Source of the DNA: Gigaspora margarita
Lineage: Eukaryota; Glomeromycota; Glomeromycetes; Diversisporales; Gigasporaceae
Assembly: GCA_009809945.1 (NCBI GenBank)
Contig: WTPW01000012.1
Location: 717,351 to 781,350, forward strand
Direction: 5' to 3'
Length of the DNA: 64,000 nt
A model generated the notes under the pieces. It was given only the letters and a program-made list of their open reading frames with translations. It was not told the DNA's origin and did not search any database. This document shows, piece by piece, positions 36,001 to 47,595 of the stretch (its first letter is position 1; the number at the start of each line of letters is the position of its first letter). Position numbers and translations under genes: made by a program.

Positions 36001-39000
36001 TGATCAGAAATAATGATAATAATGATAACAATGATGGTTTATAATAATAATAATATAAAATATTAGAGATAATTATTACTTTTTCAGGAAAGCTTTCGAT
36101 CAGATGATCATAGTTTAAAAAGGTATCTCGAAAGTCAATTTCTTTAGGAAGGTTTGGCATCATAGTATAATGAGCACTACCAGGAAGACCATAACCCAAA
36201 AAAATGTTATGTAGCCAGTCTGGTACAACTAATTCACTCTGCATCAGGGCACGAATCGTTTCAAGCACGGCTTTAAAATTATTTTCCTTAAGTTATAAGA
36301 TTTTAAACGTTATAAATAATTCTTCCATAACAACATCAACAATATAATAACTATAATAATTTAGCTGAAAAAAAAAAAACGTACTTTTGGTTTTCTTCTC
36401 ATTAACACGTTAAATGTTTCATATACATCCTCTTCTTTGGTATTTGCGAACATATTCATATCAATCTGTTAAGTATGATATAGTATTGGATTCAATATTA
36501 ATATTATGAGTTTTATCATGTTTTTAAAAGTGGAATTATATTGTTGATAATTAATACTAGGGTTGTTAATGGCGCACTCGAGTCAATAGTAAAACATATC
36601 ACCCACTCCAGAGCACTCCAGAAGTGGGTTATATGTTTTATAAATGTCTGGAGTACTCCATTAACGACCCTAATTAATACATTACTTTATATTGATTTGG
36701 GTCCAACAATACGCGAAGAGTTCTCAAATTTCCCGAAATTTTTGTCTTTTCTTCTACATTTGGCTTACTAACTTCTTCAATTGGTTTACCTTTAATACAA
36801 AATATATCGTTTAAAACAAACAAAAAATATTTTAAAATAACGGAAGGTAAAAAGTTAAAATGTTACCATCATCACCAATAATCTCAACTATTTCGCATCC
36901 TCTAACATACTTCAACCCAAAATGCGATCTATTTTATTATTTAAAAATCTTTAGGATAACTTACGTTTAATAAACGTTTATAAGTTTTATTACAACAAAC
37001 CTGAACGGCAAGTCATCACGATATTTATCCGCAGTACCATCATGAGCTTGAATTGTAAGCAAAAACAACACGTCATGTTGCCTCAAAGAATCCCATTCAT
37101 TTTGAATAGAATCAGTATAACGACCGATGTTAAAAGTCACCTATTTATTGAGCAATAATAATCAAACTTAAATAATTGATAAACAAAGGAATAGTAGAAT
37201 ATGTAGAAATTGGTTTTACATCTGCTTTAACTTGAGAAGGTTTATCTTCACCAAGATTTGGCTTTGAGACTTCTACAATACTAATCAATACAAAAACATG
37301 ATTATTACATATAAGAAAATATTATGCAAAGTCATTACTTAAAAGCACTTACTTAAATCGTTCAATTTCTATTGCCATGCGAGCCCAACCAGTAAATTCA
37401 GTTCTACCGGATGGATATGTTATTCTTGGGGCCAATCGCTTGACAACATCTTCAATATCTTGTCGGATTTCATAAGTGCTTTCCAAGCGAAATAAATTAA
37501 AGTTTCTTAGCAGATAATCATGAATAGTAAGGAATTGTAAGTTAAGTTTTGGAAGAGCCAATGGGGTATCACCGGAATAAAATTGAGTTTTCACTACGGC
37601 GTCATCAAAAAGAGCATTCTAAATTATAGGAATTGTTTTATAATCATAAACTAAAATAAGCATAATTATTATTACATAAACATAAGAAAAAAAAAAAAGA
37701 ATATGACCTCATCAGGATATAGTGGAAGTGCATTAATTGCATCAATTTGACTTGTTCTTTTTTCAAATTTTCCGATCAAGACCTCTATTAAAAAATCTTT
37801 ATCATAGTATTCATTTAATTCATCATCTTCTAATTTTTTTGTCCTTATACTCAAAAGATCACATAATTGTATTATAGTTTGATTATCAAGTGGCTCAAAA
37901 TGACTCAATAGATCTTCCCGTGTTTCTATTGCAGACAAATTTGAAAGAGCTAACAATTGCAATGAATCCTTTAAATATCTGAATGCAGTATGCTGTAAAA
38001 AAGTAAATTAAATAAGTAATATAATAACATTAACTTGAATTCAACAAAGAATAAGTATATATATATACTTGTAAGGACATGAGCTTTTTGCAATGCAATT
38101 CCGTCATTTGATCATCAGTTAATGCCAATCCGGTATGGTCATGAATTTCGAAACCAGCATAAAATTTTAATATTTCTAAAAGTTGCTTAAAAAGTTCACT
38201 TAAAAGACAAGTATATAAATTAATATAAAAAGATAATAATATAGAAAATCAAGNAAAAAAAAAAAAAAAACAAAAAAGGCACACTAACCTTCCTTCTTTA
38301 CGTTTAACTAATGGAGATAATTTGCATAAAACCAATATCTGATGATCATCAAGAAGAGTATTGAAATATCTTCTCGTGGGTAGTTGCGCTTCAAGATCAA
38401 TCAAAAATTCCAAAAAACGTTCACAGTATGCAATGGCATCAGTATCCACTAAATTTTTGAATTAAACGCGTTTTTAGCACTTTATCAAATACTAAAATTA
38501 ATCATGATTGATTAAATAAATAAATATTAACCATCGCCAGATTCCGGTATTGAATATAAAATCTTTACGAATCCTTTCATAAGATTACTTATCCAAGTTC
38601 TCTGAAAAATTAAAAGTTCTTTTTGTTCATTATCTGATTAAATATATATATATTTATTTATAGTTTGTAGAATGATTTTAATTATAATTTTTAAATGGCA
38701 ATTAAAACTGATGAGTATTACAACATGTACCAACCAAGAATTACTGACTACCTGCTTTTTTAAACCTTTTTGCAAAAGCGTTCCACCTTTTTTTAAGATC
38801 TTTATCAGAAACGAATTCTTTTTCACGGAGAGATGAAGTTCCAAAGCAATGCCATGTTACAAGTGATACTAAACTATTAAAAGAAAATTTACCATAAATA
38901 TATAAATTTTTTGTATAAAATAAAAATTAATTTTAAAAAGAACGAACAAAATAAATACATCATGCACTCAGTTCTTAATAATTGGTTTTCTAAGCTTTGG

Positions 39001-39642
39001 AAGGCATGAATCAAAAAGATTAAAAGGAAACGCCTAACTTGAAGATTAAGTTTATCTGATAATGGAGGTACAGTCAAACGAAGTACGTGTATGAAAAATG
39101 AATTGAATTGGTCAGGCCTGCTCGCGAAGCAATCTATTAAAAATGTAGGAGTTAATTAAGGAGCATAAATTTTATTTCAGATCAATGATTGTATTATTGA
39201 AAACAAGCATGATACCCCAAGCAGACACGCGTTCTCTGAATTTTTCATTAACCATTAAAACTATGGATAAAACATGAGCCAAAGAAGCATTTTCACCATC
39301 AAAATTTGGCCAAAGATACTGTAAAAATAAAATTATTAATATATGGATCCAGTGACGTGAATATATAATTTTACGGGTAATTTTTACCTTTTCCAGGTAT
39401 TGACTGAATTCGAGCAACATTAATTTTTTTGTTTCAAACCGATTATTTTCCAATTCCTTAAAATAAATATCTTCAACTATATTGGGTGACCATTCTCGCG
39501 TATCAGGATCATTTGACAACCAATACTCTTGAGCCAACAAAGAAATCGAATCTTTTTGTATTTCTTGAAGTGTAGGGTGATATACCCCACCTCTTGTAAT
39601 TTCTGTTGGAGGAGCGTGCGGTGGTAAAGTCGAGTGAATCAT
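33083..39642 (-). CDS. AQR: Intron-binding spliceosomal helicase Aquarius (Cwf11)
   Basis: Twenty-six exons join in phase to 1417 codons, stop TGA at 33083. Upper and lower bounds: 39642-39388, 39318-39216, 39133-38959, 38873-38752, 38633-38532, 38448-38289, 38198-38069, 37992-37708, 37618-37353, 37280-37220, 37140-37001, 36928-36867, 36789-36686, 36465-36385, 36286-36080, 35972-35768, 35694-35506, 35419-35322, 35245-34811, 34611-34339, 34260-34154, 34078-33997, 33924-33869, 33791-33637, 33558-33338, 33259-33083. The N-terminal half is the ARM-like scaffold ([25 protein letters not shown]). The C-terminal half is an SF1 Upf1-like helicase: Walker A GPPGTGKT (about 836-843), motif II EEAA (about 1077-1080), [18 protein letters not shown] and [10 protein letters not shown]. 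It binds intron RNA in the activated spliceosome. The C-terminus ends in an EDA repeat. Intron 19 appears to be GC-AG. Confidence 0.95.
34612..34810 (-). other. Apparent GC-AG intron in AQR
   Basis: Exon 19 must end after CTCAAG (34811) and exon 20 must start CGACGTGAG (34611) to keep the conserved ALK-R..FKYDN reading. The intron then begins GCGAGTAG, a GC donor in a good AG|GCRAGT context, and ends ATTATAG. The nearest GT (GAGTAGAT) gives a frameshift and stop. At 199 nt it is also one of the longest introns of the gene. Confidence 0.65.
36558..36672. mobile_element. 115-bp hAT-like MITE, copy 2, in AQR intron 13
   Basis: Same element as 12839-12953, with ends TAGGGTTGTTAATGG and CCATTAACGACCCTA. 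A perfect 8-bp duplication ATTAATAC flanks it (36550-36557, 36673-36680). It lies wholly within the intron 36466-36685, with its right duplication 5 bp from the splice donor. Without it the intron would be 97 nt, like its neighbours. Confidence 0.92.
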
Positions 39643-39946
39643 TGTTTTTTTTTCACGTCTATGAAAATTGATGTATATCGATATATATAGAATCTATATC
39701 ATCGGGCTTGCAGAAGTGGGTTTAATTGGCCGATATTACAGTACTATATTATCTCACACGAGTTTGATTAAATAGTATGCAGGAGCCCCAGTATCTCTAA
39801 ACTTAACATCCCTTGCCGTATTCGCAATGAAACCATTATTCAGATATACAAGTTTTTAAAACCGTTTAATCTCCAAACTTAACGAGTATATAGCAAATAT
39901 GTAATGTATAACAAGCTTTTTAGTGTGGTGTCGACATAAAGACTAG
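39643..39946. promoter_or_regulatory. Divergent intergenic region between AQR and the SNARE relic
   Basis: About 300 bp separate the AQR start from the first readable exon of the SNARE relic, so both probably shared a divergent promoter region. No TATA box or specific site is evident. The first SNARE exon with the start codon may lie here but is not readable. Confidence 0.35.
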
Positions 39947-40377
39947 TCAGTTATCTCGGAACGGCTAAAAATACACCAGAGATAAGGTCCAAATTGTAAG
40001 TCAAAGATTTTAATATGTTAACTTTTATTTGTTTTAACACATTCTCACTAACTATTATTATTTTGATTTATAGACATTATTCATTGACAGAAAAAACATA
40101 AAGATAGGTAAAAGGCATAAGTGGAAACCTTAAGACGCTTACACATTTTGAGGGTACCAGTGGTCAAAACGTAAATATAAGAATGAATATTGTTAATAAA
40201 TAATAGTAATTAAATTTATTTGAATTAACATTATATTTATACATTTTCTAGCGTCAGCGCAACATTAACAGAATTTCAGAAAGTACAAACAAAGGCTTTC
40301 AGCAGAAAGACAACGGGAATATGTTGATAAAGCAAAAGCGCATAATGTACGAAATGATGCATATGAAGACGATGAAG

Positions 40378-40487
40378 TAGAGATGTGATCCGTTATCCGT
40401 TTTCATCCGTTTTTATATTAAAATCCGCGGATATCCGCGGATTTTAATATGAAAACGGATGGAAACGGATAACGGATCACATCTCTA
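40378..40487. mobile_element. 110-bp palindromic hAT-like MITE in the SNARE relic
   Basis: Almost a perfect palindrome from TAGAGATGTGATCCGTTATC to its complement, centred on CCGCGGATATCCGCGG. A perfect 8-bp duplication CGATGAAG flanks it (40370-40377, 40488-40495). Removing it with one duplication copy restores the acidic coding stretch EDDEVVIHET of the syntaxin. Confidence 0.92.
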
Positions 40488-40795
40488 CGATGAAGTAGTT
40501 ATTCATGAAACACAACCCCTTATAAATGACAACCAACGACGACTTCAATTTCAAGTCTTAGATAATGAGGTCGAATACAATTAATCATTAATTGCAGAAC
40601 GGGAAGGTGAAATAAGGGAGATCGAACAAGGACTTAATAAATTGAACGAAATTTTCCAAGATTTAGGAACATTAGTATCAGAACAATAATCGATGTTAGG
40701 TCTGTTAATTTTTTTGATTATACTTAAACCTATAGATTAACTATAGATTAAAAGATTACATAATTGAATAATTTTCCTATGACGATTACTATTTG

Positions 40796-41033
40796 TACAC
40801 CATGTGTATGTACACACATATTTTGATATCTTAAAATCCTGATTATATAATAGCTTTTGAGGCTCTAACAAAAAATATTCCTTGCAAAATTTTAGTATAA
40901 ACTATAACCTCCTCTAACCCTAAAGCTACCCTCACCCTAACCTTAAGCTATACTAATTTTTTCGTTTATAATTTATATATTAAGCAAATTCGTAAATCAA
41001 TAAATTAGTATGTGTGTATATACACCTGGTGTA
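40796..41033. mobile_element. Tc1/mariner-like MITE in SNARE-relic intron
   Basis: Inverted termini TACACCATGTGTATGTACAC and GTATATACACCTGGTGTA bound about 238 bp, with TA at each end. It contains one copy of the dispersed core (CTAACAAAAAATATTCCTTG at about 40865-40885) followed by CTAACCCTAA-like sequence. Confidence 0.65.
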
Positions 41034-41227
41034 AATTAAGTAATTTTCTTTTCCTATATACTTATAGATATATCATTGAAAGTAATGTGACCAACATTTC
41101 TGTAAACGTTCGAATTCAGCAGATGAGTTGAGCAGTGCTAGTCGACTTCAAAAAAAAAAACAGGCAATCGTATGTGCTGTCTTGCATTAGTGGGTGGTGT
41201 TGTAATTTTAGCTGCTCTGGCGTAGCT

Positions 41228-42160
41228 AATGATTAAACCCGTCTGAAAAACTGTAACCCGGGTGATCCGTCGAGTCACCCGAATGAATAAGACCTTTTGT
41301 ATGTTACAATTATAAAATCAGAATATTGTTATATATCTGGATTTTAATAGTAGTTAGGCGCGTCCATTCTAGATTTAGTTTCTATATAAAAATTTTTAAA
41401 ATTATACTTATATATTGAATTTGTATTTTATTCATCGCATTTTATTTTTATATTAAAGTATTAATTAATTCATGTTTATTTTTAATTGTTTTTATATTCT
41501 GGAATTGGAACTTTCTAAAAAATTTTACCATTAATAAAAAATCTTGGGCTAACGATTAACATTTTGTCTAAACTATGAGGCAAATTTTATGCAGTTAAAT
41601 TCTGTGTATCTTTCAAATAGATTAAATGATTACATCATCAAGTAATTAGATACATCTTGATTATTATAATGCGTCCTTACGGTAATTTTGCTAAAGATTC
41701 TTATTGCACACCTCTAATAAAAAAATTGTCTCTGATCTTTTTTTTCATCGCGATAATGAACCGAATAATTTATACTATTAATTTTAGGTGCTTGAGAGCA
41801 CCCCCAATCTTAAATACGTTCTTCCGATGAGTTATTTGATATTTTACTGGTTTACGACGCAAAGTATTTATAAAGAAAGTATAATAAATAGTATATTAAC
41901 TTTTTTAAATATGTTTATGATTCACTTTGTTAAATAATTGAGAAATTTTGCCAATTCAAGAGTGTGAAATTCGGTTTAATTTATGCTAATATTTATTACT
42001 TGTAAAAACTATACAAAGATTTTGATTGCATATCTATTTCACAACGTATTTTCGAAATCTATTCAACTCTATTATTATATTACATTTAATATTCGATTTA
42101 AAGAAGTTTTCTCTTTAAAAAATAATGACAACCTTTTATAATTATTATATACCAAACAAG
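41228..42160. other. Intergenic, no gene seen
   Basis: AT-rich unique sequence. No open frame, repeat or structured element recognised. Confidence 0.4.
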
Positions 42161-42176
42161 AACTTTATAATAAAGC

Positions 42177-42515
42177 GAACAGATGCGTGCATCTATGTGC
42201 CCCCCAAACCAGTTTGTAAACCGGTTCCTAGCCAATCAGCATCAGATATGTAGATGCTACACGAACGATCAGTGTGTAACGTTAAAATTAAAAAACATTC
42301 GTTTATTCAAAAAAATCTTTTGCATTATAACAAAAAAAATTCCTTGCAAAATTTTGGTATAGATATCTTTAAAACCTACTCTAACCCTAACGCTCCCTTG
42401 ACCCTAACCTTAACGGTTAACCTTTAGTTTTGTTATTAACGTTAATCGCAAAATAACAACAATGACGATCATTTCCATTTTGGGTGGGGGTACATAGATG
42501 CATTCGCGAACAGAT
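42177..42515. mobile_element. MITE with CATAGATGCA inverted ends
   Basis: Left CGAACAGATGCGTGCATCTA and right TACATAGATGCATTCGCGAA regions are imperfect inverted repeats including GGGGG/CCCCC blocks. The middle carries the dispersed core at 42329-42360 followed by CTAACCCTAAC. No target duplication was identified. A copy lies 808 bp downstream. Confidence 0.55.
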
Positions 42516-42536
42516 GGTCGTTGCTAGGAATCAAAC

Positions 42537-42861
42537 TAGGGACCTCAGTTTTATGCGATGCGATGCATATGCAAAGCATAATTTGGCATAATAGTAAATA
42601 GTGCCTGTGATTGGTCGATTTTTAATATAAAAATTTTTAGCGCAATTTTTTTTATAAAATCAAACAACAAAGTTCTGAAAGAAATTGACCAATCCAGATT
42701 GAGTATATTTATCACGTGGTTAATGGTACGAAAAAAATCGCATAATTTAACATAATTTACGATCGTTTCGCATAATTCTGAACGTGAAGCATTAGCCGCA
42801 TAATTTGAACCAATCGCATCGCATAATTTGCATTTTATTTCGCATCGCACTGAGGTCCCTA
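42537..42861. mobile_element. Non-autonomous hAT-like MITE, TAGGGACCTCAG family
   Basis: Inverted termini TAGGGACCTCAG and CTGAGGTCCCTA continue into GCGATGCGATGC/GCATCGC. The interior has many CGCATAATT units in inverted arrangement, like the subterminal motifs of the intact hAT. It is open for 108 codons on the minus strand, but the frame spans the termini and has no domain. Copies are at 43345-43669 (in the duplicate) and 52213-52576. Clear target duplications were not found. Confidence 0.7.
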
Positions 42862-42968
42862 GTCTATACCACAACAAATGATCATGTGAATATCAGAAAT
42901 CGTCATAATTACATCACAGATCAATACATATTATGATGATACTATCATTTTCACGTTTTTTTTTTTTN

Positions 42969-43775
42969 AACTTTATAATAAAGCGAACAGATGCGTGCAT
43001 CTATGTGCCCCCCAAACCAGTTTGTAAACCGGTTCCTAGCCAATCAGCATCAGATATGTAGATGCTACACGAACGATCAGTGTGTAACGTTAAAATTAAA
43101 AAACATTCGTTTATTCAAAAAAATCTTTTGCATTATAACAAAAAAAATTCCTTGCAAAATTTTGGTATAGATATCTTTAAAACCTACTCTAACCCTAACG
43201 CTCCCTTGACCCTAACCTTAACGGTTAACCTTTAGTTTTGTTATTAACGTTAATCGCAAAATAACAACAATGACGATCATTTCCATTTTGGGTGGGGGTA
43301 CATAGATGCATTCGCGAACAGATGGTCGTTGCTAGGAATCAAACTAGGGACCTCAGTTTTATGCGATGCGATGCATATGCAAAGCATAATTTGGCATAAT
43401 AGTAAATAGTGCCTGTGATTGGTCGATTTTTAATATAAAAATTTTTAGCGCAATTTTTTTTATAAAATCAAACAACAAAGTTCTGAAAGAAATTGACCAA
43501 TCCAGATTGAGTATATTTATCACGTGGTTAATGGTACGAAAAAAATCGCATAATTTAACATAATTTACGATCGTTTCGCATAATTCTGAACGTGAAGCAT
43601 TAGCCGCATAATTTGAACCAATCGCATCGCATAATTTGCATTTTATTTCGCATCGCACTGAGGTCCCTAGTCTATACCACAACAAATGATCATGTGAATA
43701 TCAGAAATCGTCATAATTACATCACAGATCAATACATATTATGATGATACTATCATTTTCACGTTTTTTTTTTTT
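42969..43775. repeat. Direct duplication, copy 2
   Basis: Second copy of 42161-42967, offset by 808 bp, including the MITE copy at 43345-43669. See copy 1 for why this is probably an assembly artefact. Confidence 0.85.
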
Positions 43776-43864
43776 ATATTTTTTTTATGTGCAATCCATA
43801 AATCCCACATTTTTCAATTTTTTTCAATTTTCTATATAAACCCCCACATTTCGGTAGTTGTCCG

Positions 43865-44190
43865 TTACAATTTTTTGGGCGTGCACTGTTAGGCCTACGC
43901 AGTAGCAAGGCGATGTCTGAACGTTTAATGTTCTGACAAACAATGTACTCTACCCAGTTCCGGTTTAAGTCTGTCCTGGTTACTTTATAAGTAATGTCTA
44001 GGCGTTATCCAGAATTTCGGGGGAGCATTAAGATCGCCTACATTGCTAAACTATTGCTTGCAGAGCAGTACTTTCGCCTTTGAGGAAGGACAGTAGAGTT
44101 CTACTGACTTCCCTCTTGGGGATATAGCGGTTTAATGGTTAGCCCTAACCGCGAGCGTAAGCCTCGGTGAGCGCGTATCCCCTTTTTTTT
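43865..44190 (+). ncRNA. Candidate structured RNA, possible pol III transcript
   Basis: This stretch of about 320 bp is clearly richer in G+C than its surroundings and has no open frame. A TATA-like TCTATATAAAC (43831-43841) lies about 30 bp upstream and a T8 run (44183-44190) closes it. Strong helices can be drawn near the 3' end: GGGGATA (44117) with TATCCCC (44176), GCGGTT with AACCGC, CGAG with CTCG, and the hairpin CAGTAGA/TCTACTG within GAGGAAG..CTTCCCTC. GAGCGTAAGCC resembles box B of U3 snoRNA, but the rest does not fit U3, RNase P, MRP or SRP RNA as I know them. The identity is unknown. Confidence 0.35.
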
Positions 44191-44689
44191 AGTTTCGTAA
44201 TAGTGCGTGGGAGTGGGATTATTATTTCTTCCTGGATTTTTACATTTTTTCGAAAGGTTGATTCGGCATCGAAAAAAGATAGAATTGAGGCTTGTACGCG
44301 AGAATGATGAGATTGGGATTCGGATGAAGGTTGTTTTGATTTTTTTTCACAGATTCTTTTTTAAGTATTAAATAGTTTTACTTCATTTATTTGTGGTCTA
44401 CATTTAAGATAGCTTTATTGCTTCATTAGCGTTATAGGAGGTTATGATTTTATCGTTTAACGTTTGATTAAGAAGGTTTATTTATTGCAATTTTATATAG
44501 CGATAGATGTTTTATGATAAATTTGGCATCTAAATTAAATCATATTAAATCATTTTAGACTATTGAACTGCCATTTTATTATATAATTTAAGGCTTTTGG
44601 TTCGTGTATATATAAAACAATTGGCCGGTTTTCACATGATCTGCAGTGTTACCAATCATGTCGTGCAGAACGTTTATATTTACAATTAT

Positions 44690-46437
44690 TATTTTACATT
44701 CACTTTTTACAATTACAATGCCAGTTACAATTGATGTTGATTGCATTCTTGCAGCTTCTCAAACATCAATAATATCATTTTCATAGACTTCAAGTTCTTC
44801 GTATTTAGTTGGCCCCAATGGCATAAGTTCATTCGCATTAAAAAGTTATATCAAGGATTCCATTTTTACATTGCAAACGGTACATCTTGTTTGATAATTC
44901 TTCAATTACTTTACAAGGTAAAGTGTGCCGGTCGATATTGTTACGATCGCAGTGCAGACGTAGTCATTTTATTTTTTTTTAGCATCTGATTTTTCATTCG
45001 ATCCCGATAGTTAGCAAGTGATTCATTTGCATATTTGCGAGAAAGTTGGTGGTGTGACAGAATATCTGGTAACTATATAAGTATTAAAAAAAAATAATAA
45101 TAATTATAAACAGTCATATGTATTTATAAAATTATATACATTATGATCAAGACCTATCAGTGGTAAAGATGCAACTTGATTTGATAACGGATCAGTATAT
45201 TTAGGCAAAGACTCTTGCAATAGTGATTCAGCTTGACTTGGTAATGCCAATTCGGATTGATTTGCCGATGAAGATTCTGTTTTATGTAATGGTAAAGTTC
45301 AAATTGATTCAATAACAGAGATTCAGATTGATCCAATTCAGATTGATCTAATAATAACAAAAATTTTAGATTTTTACTTAAAAATTAAAAAACAGATTAC
45401 ATATTAACGTTATTTAAAATCTTCAAAAAAATTATCTGGTTGGTCTTCTTCATTTTTGATATTTTTTTATAACAAGCGAATATGGAGATTTTCTGTTGCA
45501 TCTAATACAATAAAAAAATTTTATTATTATACAAAGATATTTATTATAGTTATCAATATAAGTATTTTTGTACATACGTATGATTAACTTATTTGATTAT
45601 CTTCCATCCACTTTCCGAGCTTAATCTGTAGAATTCCATTGGCCCTTTCAACCATTCCCTGTGATTATGGGTGCCTTGGGCGCCCATTAATTATACGTAC
45701 GCCTGGCCAAAGTGTCATTAGTTCAGAAATAAAATCGGCGGTAAATTCCTTACCGTTATCCGATTGTAAAGCAATAGGAACCCCGAATACTATAAAGATT
45801 TCATAAAGAAATATTGCTACTTCGGAAGCTCGCTTGCTTGTAAGACATCGGAACCGAGTGAAATGATCGCAAACATGGCAGATGTATTTGTACTTATTAA
45901 CAGGCTGAAACGTTAGCCCAACAAAATCAATTTGGACTCAGGAGAGAAAACTTGATGCTATGATCAGTTTTGCAGAAAGAACATTAGGAAACAATCGACG
46001 ATGTAGCACATGCAAAATGCTTTAATGAATGACTACGAAATATAATCATATTGTTTTCCAATCTAAATAGAATTGCATACAATTAAAATAAATTAAAATA
46101 TTTATAATACGTATTTTTATAATATTAATAAAATTTACTTACGACATCCCACATTTTGGACGCTCCAACATGTTTTAAGATACTCATATGGAACTTATAT
46201 AATATCTCATAAAGACGGGGGTTGAAAGGACATATTGTACGTATTAATTTTGAACCATTTTCATGTGTATTTGGATTGTTTACAGTTCCTAATTCTCTAA
46301 GTTGAAAGGTATTTTTAATCCAATGTCAATCTTTGGGTATTTCCAAATTTATATTATTAGGTTCATGAAGAACAGCAATAATCGGATCGTAGCCAGTTTG
46401 TGAAATAAAAGGTTTACGGTGTCTGCTTAGTGATTTT
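44690..46437 (-). pseudogene. Decayed KRBA2-like retroviral-type integrase
   Basis: Minus-strand pieces in order: YEILYKFHMSILKHVGASK (about 46240-46145), then the catalytic core near 45960-45600 with VQIDFVGLTFQP, HVCDHFTRF, LQSDNGKEFTADF, WPGVRIINGRPRHP and MVERANGILQIKLGKWMED. The D, D and E positions of the rve core are readable. Downstream, KYANESLANYRDRMKNQMLKK (about 45040-44985) and eroded C-terminal blocks follow to about 44690. Stops occur before VQID, within RPRHP-stop-SQG and elsewhere. The type is the stand-alone integrase seen in KRBA2/Ginger-like elements. No reverse transcriptase is seen. Confidence 0.7.
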
Positions 46438-47020
46438 CCTTCAAGGTAATTACAGTATTAATTAAGCTATTAAAAGCTAGTTTTGATATTATTCTTCGTT
46501 TGACATTTTGGGTAAGAATATTTTAAAGATTAATTAATTAATTTTTTTTTTTATTTATAATTCAATTGATTTAAATACTGTATGTCATATTATCGTTATA
46601 ATTGTTGATTAATTAAACGATTCGCATGAAATTCTATCACCCCTTAAGTCCGATCCCCACTCAAGTGGATTCGGAATCTACAGGATTCTGAACCCACCTA
46701 CAACATATACAATAGGGATTAGTAAATGGCAGAGATTGCCGTTTTTAAATAACTTTATGAATTATTAATGTTTGTATGCGTACAGTACGTACGTATAAAA
46801 ATGTGTACTTAAAATGAATATCAGATATGTATTCAAAACTAACAAATTAACGATTAAATTTTTATTCATATTATACTTTAAATTATTTTGATGATAGTAT
46901 AAGTTACAATATTTAAATTCAAAACTTAATATATAAGGCCCAGCTTTATGAAAAGCCGCCAGTTTATTACTGGCTATTTAATTGGTCTATTGCCCATGTC
47001 TGGTTCAATTTGTAATAATA
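46438..47020. other. Intergenic, no gene seen
   Basis: AT-rich. A 72-codon plus frame (46948-47166) starts here and enters the duplication. Most of it recurs in copy 2 without its start. No domain is recognised. Confidence 0.35.
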
Positions 47021-47594
47021 ACGAAGCCTTAAAGCTTTGTGTAAATACATTATCTGGTTTAATTTCTAACTTTGTTAAATCTTCAAGTTATCATTACTAT
47101 AATTTTAAAGATGAAATTTTCTTTGTAATATCAACTACTGAAACTATATATACAATTTACAACTAAAACAATTAAACAACTAAACAACTAATCAATTATT
47201 TAGTCATGTGATCTCTGTAATCGATTAGTTGCTGGCAACTAATTGATTGGAAAAATTTTATCAACTCGGAACACTATTATCAATACATTGTTTGACTAAA
47301 ATTATCAAAGGATTGTCGAGAAATAAACGAATATTCCATTGTTTTAATTGATAAATTCAGTGTCATGTCCATATTTTTTAAAAAATTTGGACTATGTCCA
47401 TATTTTCCATATTATTTTTAATATCCAAATGTCCATATTGCCCAACACTGAATAAATTACATGAATGAAATTGTAAAGAAAATTAATATTTAATCAACGT
47501 AGTTTTATTAAATTTATTTTAATATTATGATATTTATTATGCGTATTTTGATATGATATATAAATGATTAAACTGATCGGACGCATCTCAAAGT
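47021..47594. repeat. Direct duplication, copy 1 (574 bp)
   Basis: Identical to 47596-48169 as far as I can compare, with a single N at 47595. Same pattern as 42161-43775 and probably an assembly join. It contains the hairpin CAACTAAT-type at about 47220-47245 and a 93-bp MITE. Confidence 0.85.
47358..47450. mobile_element. 93-bp hAT-like MITE
   Basis: Ends CAGTGTCATGTCCATA and ..TGGACAT-type sequence closing CCCAACACTG are imperfect inverted repeats, with internal copies of ATGTCCATATT. Flanks GATAAATT (47350-47357) and AATAAATT (47451-47458) match at seven of eight bases. The copy in the duplicate is 47933-48025. Confidence 0.65.
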
Positions 47595-47595
47595 N

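Larger units (their letters stand above)
39947..41227 (+). pseudogene. Decayed Pep12-type Qa-SNARE (syntaxin)
   Basis: Pieces in order along the plus strand match an endosomal/vacuolar syntaxin: LGTAKNTPEIRSKL (about 39953-39997, donor GTAAGT), HYSLTEKT.. after an acceptor near 40074, LTHFEGTSGQN, then LTEFQKVQTKAF, SAERQREYVDKAK, the Qa core EIEQGLNKLNEIFQDL and GTLVSEQ (about 40610-40690). A last exon (about 41067-41227) carries ESNVTNISVNVR and a membrane anchor CCLALVGGVVILAALA followed by TAG. Defects include a stop in the codons for EYN-x-LIAE, a stop after SEQ, a frameshift after KAF and a 110-bp MITE in coding sequence (40378-40487). A functional copy is expected elsewhere in the genome. 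Confidence 0.75.
42161..42967. repeat. Direct duplication, copy 1 (807 bp)
   Basis: Identical to 42969-43775 as far as I can compare, with a single N between the copies at 42968. It contains two MITEs, at about 42177-42515 and 42537-42861. The single N and perfect identity suggest an unresolved overlap of two contigs rather than a biological tandem duplication. Confidence 0.85.

Noticed and set aside
42551..43685. Two identical 108-codon minus-strand frames
   Set aside because: They span the termini of the TAGGGACCTCAG-family MITE, contain no domain, and are duplicated by the assembly join. The diverged copy at 52.4 kb is broken.
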